Notes under the pieces: model-generated
Seen by the model: the letters and a program-made list of their open reading frames with translations, nothing else
The model's database searches: none
What the model was told of the DNA's origin: nothing
Assembly: GCA_050874665.1 (NCBI GenBank)
Contig: JBNMLC010000005.1
Location: forward strand, 1 to 64,000
Reading direction: 5' to 3'
Source: RUG11237 sp050874665
GTDB lineage: Bacteria; Bacillota; Clostridia; Lachnospirales; Lachnospiraceae
DNA length: 64,000 nucleotides
Shown here: piece by piece, positions 42,209 through 50,860 of the stretch
How positions within the stretch are numbered: the stretch's first letter is position 1
Layout of the letters: each line of letters opens with the position of its first letter
Position numbers and translations under genes: made by a program

Positions 42209-42995
42209 AGTATCCGCAGAGCAGTTAAACTTTATCAAAAATGTAAAAAGAAAAAAGCGTATGATTACCTGTATACAATTTACAATTTTAGTTATTTTCT
42301 TAGGCATTTGGGAAGTTGCAGCAGATTTAAACTGGATTGATGATTTCATTTTCAGTAGTCCATCCAGAATTATATCAACCTGTATAAAGTTAAGTGCCTC
42401 AGGAGAGCTTGCAAAACATGCCGGCATTACTTTATATGAAACACTTTTAAGTTTTATAATTACCACAGGAAGCAGCATTTTGATAGCAATGGTTCTCTGG
42501 ATAAGTCCTACGGTTTCAAAAATTTTAGAACCCTACCTTGTAATGCTTAATTCACTTCCAAAATCTGCACTGGCTCCCTTACTGATTGTATGGCTTGGTA
42601 CCGGAGCAAAAACCATAATTGTAGCAGGAATTTCCGTTGCTGTATTCGGCGGAATTATTAATCTGTATACCACCTTTCGTGCTACGGACAGAGAGAAAGA
42701 AAAACTGATTTATACTTTAGGTGGCAAAAAATATCAGGTATTATTTAAGGTAGTACTTCCATCAGGTATTCCCGCCATTATCAGCAATATGAAAGTTAAT
42801 GTAGGACTTTCCTTAGTAGGTGTAATTATCGGAGAATTTCTCGCAGCAAGAGCGGGGCTCGGATATCTGATTATTTATGGAAGTCAAGTATATAAACTTG
42901 ACTGGGTCATGATGAGTATTATCCTGCTATGCATTATGGCAGTAATGTTTTATCGGGTTATTGGGGTGATGGAACGAAGATACTGTCAAGGATAA
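42195..42995 (+). CDS. ABC importer permease (SsuC/TauC type)
   Basis: This 266-residue permease has about six membrane helices and is the partner of the preceding ATPase. It has the EAA-type coupling loop FRATDREKEKLIYTLGGKKY and VVLPSGIPAIISNMKVNVGL, then VIIGEFLAARAGLGYLIIYG, which is characteristic of BPD_transp_1 in the SsuC/TauC/NrtB group. No periplasmic-type substrate-binding lipoprotein is encoded on either side. The gene pair is followed by a strong terminator, so the transport operon has only two genes here. Confidence 0.9.
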   Translation: MSMSKVSAEQLNFIKNVKRKKRMITCIQFTILVIFLGIWEVAADLNWIDDFIFSSPSRIISTCIKLSASGELAKHAGITLYETLLSFIITTGSSILIAMVLWISPTVSKILEPYLVMLNSLPKSALAPLLIVWLGTGAKTIIVAGISVAVFGGIINLYTTFRATDREKEKLIYTLGGKKYQVLFKVVLPSGIPAIISNMKVNVGLSLVGVIIGEFLAARAGLGYLIIYGSQVYKLDWVMMSIILLCIMAVMFYRVIGVMERRYCQG

Positions 42996-43041
42996 TTAAG
43001 GTCAGCAAGGCTGAGATTGAAGATCATGCATATAAACATTA

Positions 43042-43085
43042 GAAGCTTCCAGAGCTGTTCAAATTCTGCTTTGGAAGCTTTTGCA
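43042..43085 (+). terminator. Terminator after ABC permease
   Basis: AGAAGCTTCCAGAGC pairs with GCTTTGGAAGCTTTT around a loop of about 10 nt, followed by a short T-run. Confidence 0.8.
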
Positions 43086-43148
43086 GTTTGTATGTGCTGT
43101 GAACCGGAAAATTGTTACGAATTGCCAATTTGCAGACTTTTGAATGTC

Positions 43149-43177
43149 TTGTTTTCCCGGAATCTCTATGGTATAAT
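43149..43177 (+). promoter_or_regulatory. Sigma-A promoter of miaB
   Basis: TTGTTT (43149-43154), a 17-nt spacer and TATAAT (43172-43177), with about 70 nt to the miaB start. Confidence 0.75.
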
Positions 43178-43254
43178 GGAAAACGTGCATTTTAACGAGA
43201 AATCAGGTAGCCGCAGGCTGCCTTTTAAACGATACAAGGAAAGGCAAGGAACAT

Positions 43255-44700
43255 ATGTTAGAAAATAGCGAAATCATGAAGCATATCGATCTTAACGGTG
43301 AAGCTCCGATAGATGAAACACAAAGACAGTATTATTATATGGCTAAGGCAGCAAACTATGTCGAAGAAGAAAGCAAAATTGCAGGGAGAAAGCTTACTTA
43401 CTTTGTCCAGAATTTTGGCTGTCAAATGAATGCCAGAGATGCCGAAAAGCTTTCTGGTATTTTGAAAAAGATTGGATATGAAGAAACATTTGATGAGAAT
43501 GCAGACTTTGTAATCTATAATACCTGTACAGTGCGTGAAAATGCAAATTTAAAGGTATATGGAAGATTAGGTTACTTAAATGGTGTGAAAAAGAAAAACC
43601 CACATATGAAAATTGGTCTTTGCGGCTGCATGATGCAAGAGCCTGAAGTCGTCGAAAAGATTAAGAAAAGCTACCGTCATGTAGATTTAATTTTTGGAAC
43701 ACATAATGTATTTAAACTGGCAGAACTTCTTGTCACCATGTATGAATCTAAACGTACCGTTATTGATATCTGGAAAGATACGGATAAAATTGTGGAAGAC
43801 CTTCCAATGGAACGAAAATATAAATTTAAATCCGGCACCAACATTATGTTTGGCTGTAACAATTTCTGCAGCTATTGTATTGTTCCATACGTCCGGGGCA
43901 GGGAACGGAGCCGTAATCCAAAGGATATTATTCGTGAAATTGAAAAGTTGGTTTCTGATGGCGTAGTCGAGATTATGCTGTTAGGACAAAATGTAAATTC
44001 CTATGGCAAAACCTTAGAGGAACCAATGTCTTTTGCCGAGCTTTTACAGGAAATAGAAAAAATTGAAGGACTGGAACGTATTCGCTTTATGACTTCCCAC
44101 CCGAAGGATTTATCGGATGAATTGATTGAAGTAATGGCAAAATCCCAAAAAATATGCAGACATCTTCACTTACCATTACAGTCTGGAAGTTCTAAAGTGT
44201 TAAAAGAAATGAACCGTCACTATGATAAAGAAAAATATCTTACACTGGCCAAAAAGATTCGTCAGGCAATTCCGGATATTTCTCTTACCACGGATATCAT
44301 TGTTGGTTTCCCAGGGGAAACCGAAGAAGATTTTCAGGATACACTAGACGTAGTACGTCAGGTGCAATTTGACAACGCCTTTACCTTTATTTATTCTAAA
44401 CGCAGTGGAACACCTGCGGCAGTTATGGAAAACCAGATACCGGAAGAGGTTACAAAAGACCGCTTTGACCGTCTGTTAAAAGAAGTCCAGGCGATAGCAC
44501 ACAAGAGAGCCGGGGCATTTGAAAACACCGTGCAAGAGGTTCTGGTAGAAGAAGCAAATGAACACGATACAGAGATGGTAACAGGACGTATGTCAAATAA
44601 TATGTTAGTACATTTTAAAGGCGGTCAAGAATTGATTGGCACATTACAAAAGGTTCACCTAAAGGAATGTAAGGGGTTCTATTATTTAGGAGAAATATAA
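43255..44700 (+). CDS. miaB: tRNA-2-methylthio-N6-dimethylallyladenosine synthase
   Basis: This radical-SAM methylthiotransferase acts on i6A37 of tRNA and needs the MiaA product (miaA is at 58.2 kb in this window). It has 481 residues. The N-terminal UPF0004 domain has cysteines in NFGCQMNARDAEKL, NTCTVRENA and GLCGCMMQE, the radical-SAM motif CNNFCSYCIVPYVRGRERSR is central, and a TRAM domain is C-terminal (about 415-481). MiaB is distinguished from MtaB and RimO by the N-terminal motif and by length. SD AAGGCAAGGAA precedes the ATG. Confidence 0.94.
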   Translation: MLENSEIMKHIDLNGEAPIDETQRQYYYMAKAANYVEEESKIAGRKLTYFVQNFGCQMNARDAEKLSGILKKIGYEETFDENADFVIYNTCTVRENANLKVYGRLGYLNGVKKKNPHMKIGLCGCMMQEPEVVEKIKKSYRHVDLIFGTHNVFKLAELLVTMYESKRTVIDIWKDTDKIVEDLPMERKYKFKSGTNIMFGCNNFCSYCIVPYVRGRERSRNPKDIIREIEKLVSDGVVEIMLLGQNVNSYGKTLEEPMSFAELLQEIEKIEGLERIRFMTSHPKDLSDELIEVMAKSQKICRHLHLPLQSGSSKVLKEMNRHYDKEKYLTLAKKIRQAIPDISLTTDIIVGFPGETEEDFQDTLDVVRQVQFDNAFTFIYSKRSGTPAAVMENQIPEEVTKDRFDRLLKEVQAIAHKRAGAFENTVQEVLVEEANEHDTEMVTGRMSNNMLVHFKGGQELIGTLQKVHLKECKGFYYLGEI

Positions 44701-44724
44701 AACACCTTTCAAGGAGGTTTCTCT

Positions 44725-45333
44725 ATGTATCTTATGATTGATAATTATGATTCGTATGTTTACAATCTAGTATCCTATATGAAGGAACTGAACATGAACC
44801 TACAGGTGATTCGTAATGACAAAATTGACTGGAAGCAGTTAGAAATAGCTGTAAAGAAACATACACTCAAAGGAATTATACTTTCTCCCGGGCCAAAGCA
44901 CCCGAAAGATTTTACCTATCCTAGAAAACTAATCGAGTGCTTTGGTTCTGATATTCCTATCTTAGGCGTATGTCTGGGACACCAGATGATTGCCGATACT
45001 TTTGGAGCAAAAGTCGTAAAAGCCATACGTCCTATGCATGGAAAATTAAGCAGCATCGCACATACAGGATGCTGTCTTTTTGAGGGCATTCCCAATCATT
45101 TTCAGGCAACAAGATACCATTCTCTTGTAGTCAGTGAAATGAATTTTCCTGTGGAATTATCTATCGATGCGAAAAGTGATGATGGCATGATTATGGCACT
45201 TCATCACAAAGAAAAACCTATTTATGGAATCCAGTTTCACCCTGAAGCAGTTCTTACGCAATACGGACATGAACTGCTTCAAAATTACCAGACGATTTGC
45301 GAAAGGTGGTACTTATGTCGGCATATATCGTAA
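44725..45333 (+). CDS. pabA: Aminodeoxychorismate synthase glutaminase subunit
   Basis: This 202-residue class I glutamine amidotransferase delivers ammonia to PabB. It has the start MIDNYDSYVYNLVSYMKEL, oxyanion SPGPKHP, the catalytic Cys in ILGVCLGHQMIADTFGA and the His/Glu pair in YGIQFHPEAV. The family cannot be told from TrpG by sequence alone, but the next genes are pabB and pabC and no trp gene is near, so folate synthesis is the likely role. AAGGAGG precedes ATG 44725. It overlaps pabB by 19 nt, so the subunits are translationally coupled. Confidence 0.9.
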   Translation: MYLMIDNYDSYVYNLVSYMKELNMNLQVIRNDKIDWKQLEIAVKKHTLKGIILSPGPKHPKDFTYPRKLIECFGSDIPILGVCLGHQMIADTFGAKVVKAIRPMHGKLSSIAHTGCCLFEGIPNHFQATRYHSLVVSEMNFPVELSIDAKSDDGMIMALHHKEKPIYGIQFHPEAVLTQYGHELLQNYQTICERWYLCRHIS

Positions 45334-46697
45334 AAGCAGATAACTTTCTTCCCTGTAATGAGATTTTCAATGAATTACACCAAGAACCCATGGCAGTGTT
45401 TTTAGAGTCATCCATGCACAATGAATTAGGCAGGTATTCTATCATCGGTATTTCCCCTTATCATGTCATAAAAGAATCCCACAACACCTTATATATCAAT
45501 GGAGAAAAAAGTCCTTTTTCTCTGGAAGAATACTTAAAAGGTTATCTGAAAGAGCACCGGGAAGAAAATCCTACGGATTTACCTATCATATCAGGTGCCA
45601 TTGGATATTTTTCCTATGACTATGGAAGAAAATTTGAACATATCAAAACAAAACATGAAAACTCTACTTCCATGCCAGACGTAATTCTCGCCTTTTATGA
45701 CTGTTTTTTTATTGAGGATACACAAACAAAGGAATTGTATCTTGTAGCAAACGGAAAGCAAGAAAAACCGGAGAAATGCATTTTGCAAATGCAGGAATTT
45801 TTAAAGGGCTTAAAAGAAAAATCCACTAAAACGGTTACGACAAGCACACTTTATGCTCCGCTGGATTTGGCAAAGCTAGAACAGTTAGTGGACAAGCATG
45901 TTTCGAAAGAAGCTTACAAAAAGGCAATTGATCTGACCATAGAATACATTATAAAAGGTCATATCTATGTTATGAATCTGACACAACAACTTAGTGTTCG
46001 CAGCAGCCGCACACCTTATGAAGTATTTCAACGGCTAGAAAAACATAATCCGGCACCCTTTTCTGCCTACTTAAATTATGAAGAGGGCGAAATTATCAGT
46101 GCATCTCCGGAGCGATTTCTTCGTATTCGTAATGGCAACATACAAACACGTCCCATCAAAGGGACCAGAAAGCGCGGAAAAACAGAGGGAGAGGACTTTT
46201 TGTTAAAAACAGAACTACAAAATTCTGAAAAGGATAAAAGCGAACTTCTAATGATTGTAGATCTAGAACGTAACGACTTAAACCGGGTCTGCGAACCGGG
46301 GAGTGTAAAAGTAACAGAATTATTCCACATAGAAACATATGCAACCGTATTTCATCTCATTGCCAATGTTACAGGTACGCTGCAAAAAGACATAGATGTG
46401 GTAGATGTACTGCATGCAACGTTTCCGGGTGGCTCCATAACCGGTGCACCAAAGGTGCGTGCCTTAGAAATTATTGATGAGCTAGAAAGCGTACCCCGAG
46501 GCATCTACACTGGTATTATAGGGTATATTTCCTTAAATGGTGACTGTGATTTCAACATTGCCATTCGTACCGCATTACATCAGAATGATACATATCATAT
46601 TGGAGTAGGCGGTGGAATCACCTACGAATCCGATACCGAATTTGAATATGAAGAAACCCTTCAAAAAGCAAAAGCACTGGTGGAAGCAATTTTGTGA
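45315..46697 (+). CDS. pabB: Aminodeoxychorismate synthase component I
   Basis: This protein converts chorismate and ammonia to 4-amino-4-deoxychorismate. It has 460 residues. The motif PIKGTRKRG carries the catalytic lysine that separates PabB from anthranilate synthase TrpE (which has PIAGT). Other conserved parts are NLTQQLSV, SASPERFLRI, IVDLERNDLNRVCEPG and the C-terminal FPGGSITGAPKVRALEIIDE. ATG 45315 has GAAAGGTGG upstream; a TTG at 45297 would be a poor choice. It is in an operon pabA-pabB-pabC. Confidence 0.93.
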   Translation: MSAYIVKADNFLPCNEIFNELHQEPMAVFLESSMHNELGRYSIIGISPYHVIKESHNTLYINGEKSPFSLEEYLKGYLKEHREENPTDLPIISGAIGYFSYDYGRKFEHIKTKHENSTSMPDVILAFYDCFFIEDTQTKELYLVANGKQEKPEKCILQMQEFLKGLKEKSTKTVTTSTLYAPLDLAKLEQLVDKHVSKEAYKKAIDLTIEYIIKGHIYVMNLTQQLSVRSSRTPYEVFQRLEKHNPAPFSAYLNYEEGEIISASPERFLRIRNGNIQTRPIKGTRKRGKTEGEDFLLKTELQNSEKDKSELLMIVDLERNDLNRVCEPGSVKVTELFHIETYATVFHLIANVTGTLQKDIDVVDVLHATFPGGSITGAPKVRALEIIDELESVPRGIYTGIIGYISLNGDCDFNIAIRTALHQNDTYHIGVGGGITYESDTEFEYEETLQKAKALVEAIL

Positions 46698-46733
46698 TTT
46701 TTAACATTTTAGGAACAGGAAAGGATTAAAAAT

Positions 46734-47492
46734 ATGGCTGCAGAGAATCAAATTATTATTTTAGATAACGGTTATTCCTTTGGGATGGGCATATTTGAAA
46801 CGATTGCCGTAGAAAATGGACAAGCGTTGTTCTTACCCTGGCATTTAGAGCGAATGGAACATGGGCTTGACACTTTAGGAATTTCTAAAAAGAGATTTCT
46901 TGAAAATGCCTCATTCGAACAACTAAATCAATATTTGAAATCATATCCTATGACACATGGCGTATTAAAAATTATGGTATCAGAAAATAACTGTATTCTC
47001 ACCACACGAGAAAATCCCTATACCGATGCCGATTACCAAAAAGGGTTCTACTTAGATATAAGTCGTGTCATTCGCAATGAAACCTCACCCTTTACCTACA
47101 TAAAATCTTTTCATTACGGTAACAACCTTCTAGAAAAGGCTCGTGCAAAGAAAAATGGATTTGATGAAACCTTATTTCTAAATTCAAAGGGGGAAATTAC
47201 GGAAACCAGTGCTAGTAATATTTTCTTTGTGAAAGGAGAAAATATGTATACTCCTCCTGTAAAATGCGGTCTGTTAGATGGTATTATCAGAAGGTATGTA
47301 AAAGAAAACTATGCCGTTGAGGAAAGAATCATAACCCCAGAGGAAATAAAAGAATTTGATGAAGCATTTCTTACCAATTCTTTAATGGGAATTATGCCAG
47401 TGACAGCTATTAGTGATTACACGTTTCCAAAAAGAAGCTATACCAGCCATTTGCTTGCTGAGTACTTACATACAGTTTCATCAAAAAAATAA
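46734..47492 (+). CDS. pabC: Aminodeoxychorismate lyase (class IV aminotransferase fold)
   Basis: This 252-residue PLP enzyme releases pyruvate from aminodeoxychorismate to give p-aminobenzoate. It has the N-terminal NGYSFGMGIFETIAVENGQA, HLERMEHGLDTLGI, the PLP lysine region TYIKSFHYGNNLLEKARAKK, and ETSASNIFFVKGENMYTPPV. Class IV folds also include branched-chain and D-amino-acid aminotransferases, but position after pabB makes PabC the best call. AGGAAAGG precedes the ATG. Confidence 0.88.
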   Translation: MAAENQIIILDNGYSFGMGIFETIAVENGQALFLPWHLERMEHGLDTLGISKKRFLENASFEQLNQYLKSYPMTHGVLKIMVSENNCILTTRENPYTDADYQKGFYLDISRVIRNETSPFTYIKSFHYGNNLLEKARAKKNGFDETLFLNSKGEITETSASNIFFVKGENMYTPPVKCGLLDGIIRRYVKENYAVEERIITPEEIKEFDEAFLTNSLMGIMPVTAISDYTFPKRSYTSHLLAEYLHTVSSKK

Positions 47493-47569
47493 CAATCAAA
47501 AAATAATTTGTTTTAAAACAGGGGATTCTATGATAAAATAAACGATATCACAAAAAGAAAGGAACAGAA

Positions 47570-48655
47570 ATGTTAAAAAATTTCGATTTATCTATCATCA
47601 TAGAACCCCTGTTGTCATGGTTTTCAAAAAATGCAAGGAGTTTACCCTGGCGTGAAGAGCCTACTCCGTACAGAGTGTGGGTATCAGAAATTATGTTGCA
47701 GCAGACCAGAGTAGAAGCCGTCAAACCTTATTTTGAACGTTTTACAACCACCCTGCCAAATGTCCAAAGTCTTGCGGAATGTGACGAAGAAAAATTGCTG
47801 AAGCTCTGGGAAGGTTTAGGATATTATAATAGAGTAAGGAATATGCAGACAGCAGCCAGGACTATCATGAATGATTATAATGGAGAACTTCCCAAAGAAT
47901 ATGAAGAACTTCTAAAATTAAAAGGAATCGGACACTATACCGCAGGCGCTATTGCCTCTATTGCCTATGGAAAGGCTGTTCCGGCGGTAGATGGAAATGT
48001 ACTGCGCGTCATTACCAGGGTAAGTGCTGATACTTCGGATATTATGAAGGATTCTGTTAAGAGAACAATCGAGCAGGCATTAGCAAATATTATGCCCAAA
48101 GAACACGCCAGTGCTTTTAATCAGGCATTAATGGAACTGGGTGCTAAGGTATGTATTCCAAATGGAGAACCCTTATGCCCTAAGTGTCCATGGACAGATT
48201 TTTGTGAAGCCAGAAAACAGAAGCTTTGGAAAGAACTTCCTGTGAAAAAGAAGACGCTAAAGCGAAAAATAGAAGAGAGAACTGCCTTTGTCATTCGAAA
48301 AGAAAACACCATCGTATTAAACAAACGCCCAAAGAAAGGACTTCTTGCGGGATTATATGAATTTCCGAATGTAAACTGTCATATGACAGAAGAAGAGGCA
48401 CTCAACTGGGTTAAAAATCAAAAATTAATGCCCCTGAAAATTGTTCCATTACAGAATGCAAAACACATTTTTTCCCATATCGAATGGCATATGATGGGTT
48501 ATATGGTATGGATAGACGAATTATCAGAAGAAAACAGCGAATTTCTCTTTATTGAATTAGAGGAATCCCAAAAAAATTATCCGATACCGGCGGCATTCTC
48601 TGCATATACGAAATATATGAATATGAAACTTGGAAATGAGCGTTTTGAGAAATAA
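47570..48655 (+). CDS. mutY: A/G-specific adenine glycosylase
   Basis: This protein removes adenine mispaired with 8-oxoguanine. It has 361 residues. The N-terminal helix-hairpin-helix glycosylase has WVSEIMLQQTRVEAVKPYFE, the HhH LKGIGHYTAGAIASIAYG with catalytic Asp in AVDGNVLRVITR, and the [4Fe-4S] site CIPNGEPLCPKCPWTDFC. A C-terminal NUDIX-like 8-oxoG-recognition domain spans about 230-350. AAAGGAAC precedes ATG 47570. Confidence 0.94.
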   Translation: MLKNFDLSIIIEPLLSWFSKNARSLPWREEPTPYRVWVSEIMLQQTRVEAVKPYFERFTTTLPNVQSLAECDEEKLLKLWEGLGYYNRVRNMQTAARTIMNDYNGELPKEYEELLKLKGIGHYTAGAIASIAYGKAVPAVDGNVLRVITRVSADTSDIMKDSVKRTIEQALANIMPKEHASAFNQALMELGAKVCIPNGEPLCPKCPWTDFCEARKQKLWKELPVKKKTLKRKIEERTAFVIRKENTIVLNKRPKKGLLAGLYEFPNVNCHMTEEEALNWVKNQKLMPLKIVPLQNAKHIFSHIEWHMMGYMVWIDELSEENSEFLFIELEESQKNYPIPAAFSAYTKYMNMKLGNERFEK

Positions 48656-48659
48656 CGTA

Positions 48660-48688
48660 TTGACTTTCCGACAAATAAGTGGTAATCT
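48660..48688 (+). promoter_or_regulatory. Sigma-A promoter of the leuA T-box leader
   Basis: TTGACT (48660-48665), a 17-nt spacer and TAATCT (48683-48688). It starts 5 nt after the mutY stop and gives a leader of about 315 nt. Confidence 0.7.
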
Positions 48689-48694
48689 ATACAA

Positions 48695-48990
48695 GAACTT
48701 AAAAGTCAAAGGCAACGAAAAGGAATAGTAAATTATAATTTGATTTCAGAAAGCTGTTGGTTGATGTGAAACAGTAGAAGATTATTTTTTGAACTCGCCT
48801 TGGAGCCGCTGTCCCAAATGTTTACAAAGTAGGCACAGACGGAATCCCACCGTTATAAGGGAAAGATATGGCACAGACACAGACGTTTGTAAAGTATCCA
48901 GTGAGTGTGTGATTTATCACAAATTGAAGTGGTACCGCGTAGGAATTATACCTTCGTCTTCGAAAAGGAAGACGGAGGTTTTTTTTGACA
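48695..48990 (+). ncRNA. T-box leader, leucine specific
   Basis: This is a tRNA-sensing T-box riboswitch before leuA. It has the AGTA-containing internal loop, the AGAAAGCTG-type distal stem I, and the specifier loop in which GAA is followed by CTC (48794-48796), a leucine codon. The T-box proper AAGTGGTACCGCG is at 48927-48939, with UGGU to pair with the A-CCA end of tRNA-Leu. It ends in a terminator (48950-48986): ACCTTCGTCTTC pairs with GAAGACGGAGGT, then eight T. Uncharged tRNA-Leu should favour the antiterminator and turn on leuA. Confidence 0.9.
48950..48988 (+). terminator. T-box regulated terminator
   Basis: A stem of 12 bp (one G-U pair), loop GAAAA-like and a run of eight T. Competes with the T-box antiterminator. 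Confidence 0.88.
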
Positions 48991-49011
48991 ATAAGTCAGG
49001 AGGTTTAAGCT

Positions 49012-50670
49012 ATGAAAAATTTTGAAAAGTATACCAGAGGTTATTTTTTACCACCAGAACCTTGTTTTGAATGGACGAAAAAAGATTATATTGAAAAAGC
49101 ACCCATCTGGTGCAGTGTTGACTTAAGAGATGGCAATCAGGCATTGATTGTCCCGATGAGTTTAGAGCAGAAAATTGAATTCTTTAAATTATTAGTGGAA
49201 ATAGGATTTAAAGAAATTGAAATCGGTTTCCCGGCTGCTTCTGAAACAGAATATGAATTTGCCAGAGCCTTGATTGAACAAAACTTAATTCCAGATGATG
49301 TAACAATTCAGGTATTAACCCAGGCAAGAGAGCACATTATCAAAAAAACGTTTGAAGCCTTAAAAGGCTGCAAGCGTGCAGTAGTACATTTATATAACTC
49401 TACTTCTGTCGCACAAAGAGAACAGGTATTTAAAAAATCAAAAGAAGAAATCTTAAATTTAGCTGTAAGTGGTGCTAAAATGTTAAAAGATTTGGCTGAA
49501 AAAACAGAAGGAAATTTCTTATTTGAATACAGTCCGGAAAGTTTCCACGGAACAGAAATCGAGTATGCTTTAGAGGTATGTAACGCAGTATTAGATGTAT
49601 GGCAGCCTACGCCTGAGAAAAAGGTCATTATCAATCTTCCGGCAACTGTAGAAACAGCAATGCCGCATATTTATGCAAGTCAGATTGAATACATGTCAAC
49701 CCATATGAAATACAGAGAAAATGTGATACTTTCTCTGCATCCACACAATGACAGAGCCTGTGGTGTGGCAGATGCTGAATTAGGCGTCTTAGCCGGTGCT
49801 GACAGAATTGAAGGAACTTTATTCGGAAATGGCGAACGTACCGGTAATGTAGATATTATTGCCTTGGCAATGAATATGTATTCTTATGGCATAGATCCAG
49901 AGTTAGACTTCTCAGATATGCCTAAGATATGTGAATTATACGAGAGAGTTACACAAATGCCTGTCAATCCACGTAATCCATACAGTGGTGCATTGGTATT
50001 TGCTGCATTTTCAGGAAGTCATCAAGATGCGATTGCAAAGGGTATGCAGTGGAGACATGATTTTGACCAGGAACACTGGACTGTTCCATATTTACCGATT
50101 GATCCGCAGGATGTAGGCAGAAGCTACGATGCTGATGTAATCCGAATCAACAGCCAGTCCGGTAAAGGCGGCGTAGGATATATTTTGGAACAAAAATACG
50201 GTTTACATATGCCTGCAAAGCTTCGTGAAGCTATGGGATATGCCGCAAAGGCGGTATCAGACCACAAACACAAGGAATTGTCTCCAGAAGAAATTTATGA
50301 TATCTTCTTAAAGACCTTTGTAGATATCAAACAGCCAATGGACATTACAGAATGCCATTTCAAGCAGGAAAACGGCATTACAACTACCGTTTCTAGTATA
50401 AACAACAATAAAACCTCTGAAACAACAGCAATTGGAAATGGAAGATTAGATGCTGTCAGCAATGCTCTGAAACAGTGTTATGGATATAAATATAAAATCG
50501 CTACTTATCAGGAGCATGCATTAGAGCAAGGTTCTGATTCCAAAGCAATTGCTTATGTAGGAATTACCTATGATGATGACAAAACGGCATGGGGCTGCAG
50601 CATTGATGCTGATATTATCAGAGCATCCATTGATGCCTTAGTAACAGCTATCAACAATGCCTTTCACTAA
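49012..50670 (+). CDS. leuA: 2-isopropylmalate synthase (LeuA type 2)
   Basis: First committed step of leucine synthesis: acetyl-CoA plus 2-oxoisovalerate. It has 552 residues, of the longer type 2 form seen in actinobacteria and some clostridia. It has CSVDLRDGNQALIVPMSLEQ, EIGFPAASETEYEFARALIE, the metal site SLHPHNDRACGVADAELGVL and a C-terminal LeuA allosteric dimerisation domain (about 420-552). Its regulation by leucine has two layers: the T-box senses tRNA-Leu charging and the C-terminal domain senses leucine. CAGGAGG precedes ATG 49012. leuB, leuC and leuD are not in this window. Confidence 0.95.
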   Translation: MKNFEKYTRGYFLPPEPCFEWTKKDYIEKAPIWCSVDLRDGNQALIVPMSLEQKIEFFKLLVEIGFKEIEIGFPAASETEYEFARALIEQNLIPDDVTIQVLTQAREHIIKKTFEALKGCKRAVVHLYNSTSVAQREQVFKKSKEEILNLAVSGAKMLKDLAEKTEGNFLFEYSPESFHGTEIEYALEVCNAVLDVWQPTPEKKVIINLPATVETAMPHIYASQIEYMSTHMKYRENVILSLHPHNDRACGVADAELGVLAGADRIEGTLFGNGERTGNVDIIALAMNMYSYGIDPELDFSDMPKICELYERVTQMPVNPRNPYSGALVFAAFSGSHQDAIAKGMQWRHDFDQEHWTVPYLPIDPQDVGRSYDADVIRINSQSGKGGVGYILEQKYGLHMPAKLREAMGYAAKAVSDHKHKELSPEEIYDIFLKTFVDIKQPMDITECHFKQENGITTTVSSINNNKTSETTAIGNGRLDAVSNALKQCYGYKYKIATYQEHALEQGSDSKAIAYVGITYDDDKTAWGCSIDADIIRASIDALVTAINNAFH

Positions 50671-50757
50671 ATAATTATGGACTTCGGTTTCTTACACAAA
50701 GAAAATTAAAATTTTAGATTTTTTTTATGAAATTTTCATGAAAATAAAAAAAGTATA

Positions 50758-50854
50758 AAGACCTCCTTGAAAAATGTCGAATTTAGGACTATGATAAAAA
50801 ATTGTCAAGCGTTTTTTATCGAAATCTATGAATTGACATATTTCAGGAGGTCTT
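50758..50854 (+). promoter_or_regulatory. Inverted repeat and promoter region of the sulP gene
   Basis: The left arm 50758-50778 begins AAGACCTCC and the right arm 50835-50854 ends AGGAGGTCTT. They are complementary over about 20 bp with one bulge and one mismatch. The right arm includes the AGGAGG ribosome site. Between the arms is a second inverted repeat GATAAAAAA/TTTTTTATC. A promoter TTGAAA (50767-50772), 17 nt, TATGAT (50790-50795) overlaps the left arm, so only transcripts from further upstream (such as leuA readthrough) would carry both arms. Confidence 0.6.
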
Positions 50855-50860
50855 AATTAT

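Noticed and set aside
43017..43268. An 83-codon + strand frame between the ABC permease and miaB
   Set aside because: It spans the ABC-operon terminator and the miaB promoter, begins with TTG without a ribosome site, and looks like no protein family.
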